From assembly GCA_964418645.1 (NCBI GenBank), contig CAYQME010000016.1, positions 1 through 42,127 on the forward strand: a DNA stretch of 42,127 bases, given 5' to 3'. The notes beneath the pieces were generated by a model, which was not told the DNA's origin, did not search any database, and worked only from the letters and a program-made list of their open reading frames with translations. This DNA comes from JAADHG01 sp964418645. Its GTDB lineage: Bacteria > Bacteroidota > Bacteroidia > Flavobacteriales > Flavobacteriaceae. Below, one piece after another: positions 42,101 to 42,127 of this stretch. The position numbers and the translations under genes are program-made. Each line of letters starts with the position of its first letter. Positions within the stretch are counted from its first letter, which is position 1.

Positions 42101-42125
42101 TTTTTCCCACGAAAGAGAGAATCTT
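42101..42125. repeat. Dispersed CCCACGAAAG repeat before the carboxylase start
   Basis: TTTTTCCCACGAAAGAGAGA, then ATCTT, close to the sequence at 15379-15400. The window ends two bases later, so the full element may continue. Confidence 0.5.
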
Positions 42126-42127
42126 AT

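Overview
The window looks like a chromosomal segment of a marine-type member of the Flavobacteriaceae (Bacteroidota). The evidence is low G+C, no Shine-Dalgarno-like start sites, promoter -7 elements of the form TAnnTTTG, SusC-type CarboxypepD_reg/TonB-plug sequences, DUF3857 proteins, a DnaK with Bacteroidota-like sequence, and short dispersed palindromic repeats. It is a draft scaffold with three runs of exactly 100 N (4498-4597, 16715-16814, 29474-29573). Two of these runs interrupt genes.

Layout. (1) 1-7.4 kb, mostly minus strand: an aldehyde dehydrogenase cut by the window edge, a penicillin-acylase family hydrolase, an RluA-type pseudouridine synthase, panB, a small NTF2-like exported protein (plus strand) and L-serine dehydratase. 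(2) 7.5-10.3 kb: a lipoprotein with collagen-like triplets, then dnaK. Three palindromes lie upstream of dnaK, and a short dispersed repeat has inserted at its extreme 3' end. (3) 10.4-14.5 kb: a nitronate monooxygenase / PPOX flavoprotein / SRPBCC run, two small membrane proteins, a decayed second SRPBCC tail, a methyltransferase and a thioredoxin-like protein. (4) 14.5-16.1 kb: repeats, a GNAT acetyltransferase and an alpha/beta hydrolase. (5) 16.1-31.5 kb: the menaquinone locus in the order menI-menF-menD-cvfB-(hypothetical)-menB-menA-MBL hydrolase-(inserted small genes)-menC-CPBP protease-menE. Two DUF3857 secreted proteins run antisense between the CPBP gene and menE. Every o-succinylbenzoate-pathway step is represented except MenH. 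(6) 31.6-40.4 kb: a pair of unusual secreted multidomain proteins (VWA + CarboxypepD_reg + TonB plug + TPR + DUF2135, one also with a VIT domain) with a degenerate VWA-like partner. An M24 peptidase, a DoxX protein and a small basic exported protein lie among them. (7) 40.4 kb to the end: the beta subunit of a biotin-dependent acyl-CoA carboxylase.

Most noteworthy. The two VWA/plug/TPR/DUF2135 proteins carry the N-terminal half of a SusC-type receptor (carboxypeptidase-like domain and plug) but no beta-barrel, and I do not recognise a described function for this arrangement. Second, the region just before menC carries a repeated unit, a palindrome followed nine bases later by a copy of the menC leader and promoter. 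Small genes sit between these units, so menC appears to have been a repeated acquisition site for small gene cassettes. Third, several short repeats and decayed gene remnants show active small-scale remodelling, including an insertion in dnaK that recreates the same protein C-terminus.
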